From Brytella acorum (lineage in GTDB: Bacteria; Pseudomonadota; Alphaproteobacteria; Acetobacterales; Acetobacteraceae): 64,000 bases of DNA. A program made the translations under genes and the position numbers. Shown here in pieces: positions 62,386 to 64,000 of the stretch; position 1 is the first letter of the stretch, and each line of letters starts with the position of its first letter. Location: assembly GCF_029309905.1 (NCBI RefSeq), contig NZ_JARBJP010000001.1, positions 620,001 through 684,000 of the forward strand, written 5' to 3'. A model generated the notes under the pieces. It was not told where the DNA came from and searched no databases. It saw only the letters and a program-made list of their open reading frames with translations.

Positions 62386-63483
62386 GTAGCGCCAGCAGCC
62401 AAAGCGGTTGCGCCCGACGAGGCCACAACGCCATCGCCGCAAGTGGATGCTCCGAAGCCAGGCGCTCCCAAGGGCGCTGAAGTCGCGCCGGAGCCCGAAT
62501 GGGGCGAGACGGCCGAGATCACGGTCCGTGAGGCGCTGCGCTCGGCGATGGTGCTGGAAATGCGGCAGGACGACGATGTGTTCCTGCTCGGTGAAGAAGT
62601 CGCGCAGTATCAGGGCGCCTACAAGGTCAGCCAGGGCATGCTCGAGGAGTTCAGCGCGCGCCGCGTGATCGACACGCCGATTACGGAACACGGCTTCACG
62701 GGCATGGCCGTCGGCGCGGCGATGACGGGGCTGAAGCCGATCGTCGAGTTCATGACCATGAATTTCGCGATGCAGGCGATCGACCATATCGTCAATTCGG
62801 CGGCCAAGACGCTCTATATGTCCGGCGGCCAGCTTGGCTGTTCGATCGTGTTTCGCGGCCCCAACGGCGCGGCGGCGCGTGTCGGCGCGCAGCACTCCCA
62901 GTGTTATGCGAGCTGGTATGCCCATGTGCCGGGACTGAAGGTGCTGGCCCCCTGGTCGGCGGCGGATGCGAAGGGGCTCCTGCGCGCGGCGATCCGCGAT
63001 CCGAATCCCGTCGTGTTCCTTGAGAACGAAATCCTCTACGGGCAGAAATTCCCGTGTCCTGTGGACGACGATTTCATCCTTCCGATCGGCAGGGCGAAGA
63101 TCGAGCGCGCGGGCACGCACGTCACGCTGGTGGCTTTTTCGATCATGGTGGGTGTGGCGCTCGAGGCCGCGGACATGCTCGCGGTCGAGGGGATCGAAGC
63201 CGAGGTCATCAATCTGCGTTCCATCCGCCCGCTCGATACCGAGACGATCATCGGCAGCGTTCGCAAGACGAACCGGGTGGTTTCCGTCGAGGAAGGCTGG
63301 CCGGTCGCGGGCATTGGCGCGGAGATCTGCGCGATGGTCTGCGAACAGGCTTTCGATGATCTTGATGCTCCGCCGGCGCGCGTCTGCGGGCTCGATGTCC
63401 CGCTGCCTTATGCCGCCAATCTTGAAAAACAGGCCCTTCCGAAACCCGACTGGGTGGTGGATGCGGTCCGCAAGCTCTTCTGA
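62131..63483 (+). CDS. pdhB: Pyruvate dehydrogenase E1 subunit beta with N-terminal lipoyl domain
   Basis: The 450-residue protein has an N-terminal lipoyl domain (about residues 1-80) with the lipoylated Lys43 in [11 protein letters not shown], then an Ala/Pro-rich linker and the E1 beta body (about 125-450) with [30 protein letters not shown]-like blocks and YGQKFPCP. A lipoyl domain on E1 beta is known in Alphaproteobacteria. It helps hold E1 on the complex. GGAGGG precedes the ATG at 62131. Its lipoyl DNA resembles that of pdhC. Confidence 0.96.
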   Translation: MATEILMPALSPTMTEGTLARWTRKQGDHVSPGDVIAEIETDKATMEVEAVEAGILGRLLIEEGTEGVAVNTPIAILVEEGEEVSVAPAAKAVAPDEATTPSPQVDAPKPGAPKGAEVAPEPEWGETAEITVREALRSAMVLEMRQDDDVFLLGEEVAQYQGAYKVSQGMLEEFSARRVIDTPITEHGFTGMAVGAAMTGLKPIVEFMTMNFAMQAIDHIVNSAAKTLYMSGGQLGCSIVFRGPNGAAARVGAQHSQCYASWYAHVPGLKVLAPWSAADAKGLLRAAIRDPNPVVFLENEILYGQKFPCPVDDDFILPIGRAKIERAGTHVTLVAFSIMVGVALEAADMLAVEGIEAEVINLRSIRPLDTETIIGSVRKTNRVVSVEEGWPVAGIGAEICAMVCEQAFDDLDAPPARVCGLDVPLPYAANLEKQALPKPDWVVDAVRKLF

Positions 63484-63494
63484 GGTTCGCAGAG

Positions 63495-64000
63495 ATGGCC
63501 ATTGAAATCCTGATGCCGGCGCTTTCGCCGACCATGACCGAAGGCACGCTTGCGCGCTGGCTCAAGAAGGAAGGCGAAGCCGTTTCGGCCGGTGATGTGA
63601 TCGCCGAGATCGAGACCGACAAGGCGACCATGGAGGTCGAGGCCGTCGATGAGGGCATTCTCGGTCGCATCTTCGTGCCGGAAGGCACAGAAGGCGTGGC
63701 GGTGAACGCGCCGATCGCCGTTCTTGTCGAGGAAGGCGAGGCGGTGCCGGAAGCCTCCGGTTCTGCCGGGGCGGCTCCGAAAAAAGCGGAGGCGCCCGTC
63801 GGCACCGATGCTGTTTCCACCGGGACCGTTGCGGACACATCGAAGGCGAAGCCTGACGTCAGCGAGGGCGGGCGAGTGATCGCATCGCCTCTGGCTCGAC
63901 GCATCGCCCGCAAGGCGGGGCTTGCGCTGGAGACGCTGAATGGTTCCGGTCCACGGGGGCGGATCGTGCGCCGTGATGTCGAAAAAGCGCTCGAAGCCGG
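63495..64000 (+). CDS. pdhC: Pyruvate dehydrogenase E2 (dihydrolipoamide acetyltransferase), 5' part
   Basis: Only the first 168 codons are in the window; the frame is open to its edge. The N-terminal lipoyl domain has Lys43 in [11 protein letters not shown], then an Ala/Glu/Pro-rich linker and the start of the peripheral subunit-binding domain ([37 protein letters not shown]). The acetyltransferase core lies beyond the edge. It starts 11 bases after pdhB with GAGATG context. The gene is intact as far as seen. Confidence 0.95.
   Translation, partial: MAIEILMPALSPTMTEGTLARWLKKEGEAVSAGDVIAEIETDKATMEVEAVDEGILGRIFVPEGTEGVAVNAPIAVLVEEGEAVPEASGSAGAAPKKAEAPVGTDAVSTGTVADTSKAKPDVSEGGRVIASPLARRIARKAGLALETLNGSGPRGRIVRRDVEKALEA

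Overview
The window reads as ordinary chromosomal sequence of an alphaproteobacterium, most likely an acetic acid bacterium (Acetobacteraceae). The grounds are moderately high GC, a fused transaldolase/glucose-6-phosphate isomerase, a complete pentose phosphate gene cluster with gluconokinase and a short 6-phosphogluconate dehydrogenase, a pyruvate dehydrogenase E1 beta carrying its own lipoyl domain, a CtrA regulator next to fliI-fliJ, and an alphaproteobacterial-type SOS box (GTTC-N7-GTTC) in front of lexA. Genus is not decided here. I see no phage genes, insertion sequences, CRISPR arrays, rRNA or recognisable tRNA genes.

Layout. 1-4.2 kb: the Tol-Pal envelope system (tolA, tolB, pal, cpoB). 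4.2-9.8 kb: tilS, ftsH, glmM, thiD. 9.8-12.5 kb: ctrA, divergent from fliI-fliJ, with CtrA-like sites between them. 12.5-17.9 kb, minus strand: an M29 aminopeptidase coupled to two uncharacterised genes, a small coiled-coil gene, hisC coupled to an ankyrin protein, and a metallo-beta-lactamase-fold hydrolase. 18.3-31.4 kb: pentose phosphate/gluconate cluster (tkt, tal-pgi, gnd, zwf, a HAD phosphatase, pgl, rpiA, gntK, a YaiI-family gene, an MFS transporter). 31.4-41 kb: a DsrE-like secreted protein coupled to a nucleoside deoxyribosyltransferase-like gene, guaB, an RsmB-type rRNA methyltransferase, a CPA1 antiporter overlapping a YkuD L,D-transpeptidase gene, a response regulator, exonuclease III and a dipeptidase. 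41-47.5 kb: uvrC, pgsA, a lipoprotein, lexA, rpmG, an FtsB-like gene, an amidinotransferase-fold hydrolase and a small membrane protein. 47.5-54.6 kb, mostly minus strand: eno, a DUF3429 protein (plus strand), LtrA-like, kdsA, pyrG, secG, tpiA. 54.8-64 kb: ppiD-trpE-trpG-trpD-trpC and then pdhA-pdhB-pdhC, cut by the window end.

Working together. Gluconate phosphorylated by GntK and glucose 6-phosphate oxidised by Zwf and Pgl converge on 6-phosphogluconate, which Gnd decarboxylates; RpiA, Tkt and Tal-Pgi recycle the pentose phosphates. Many junctions are 4-base start/stop overlaps, so translational coupling is a recurring theme.

The most unusual observation is in CtrA. Its DNA-binding half looks canonical, but three receiver positions needed for phosphoryl chemistry are changed: the phosphoacceptor Asp51 is Glu, the conserved Lys is Arg101, and one acidic-pocket residue is Asn8. 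This suggests a phosphorylation-independent or phosphomimetic regulator beside its probable flagellar targets. Other items worth a look are paired inverted repeats upstream of pal and tkt, a HAD phosphatase inside the pentose phosphate operon, a YkuD transpeptidase without a signal peptide, and short tandem repeats between secG and pyrG.
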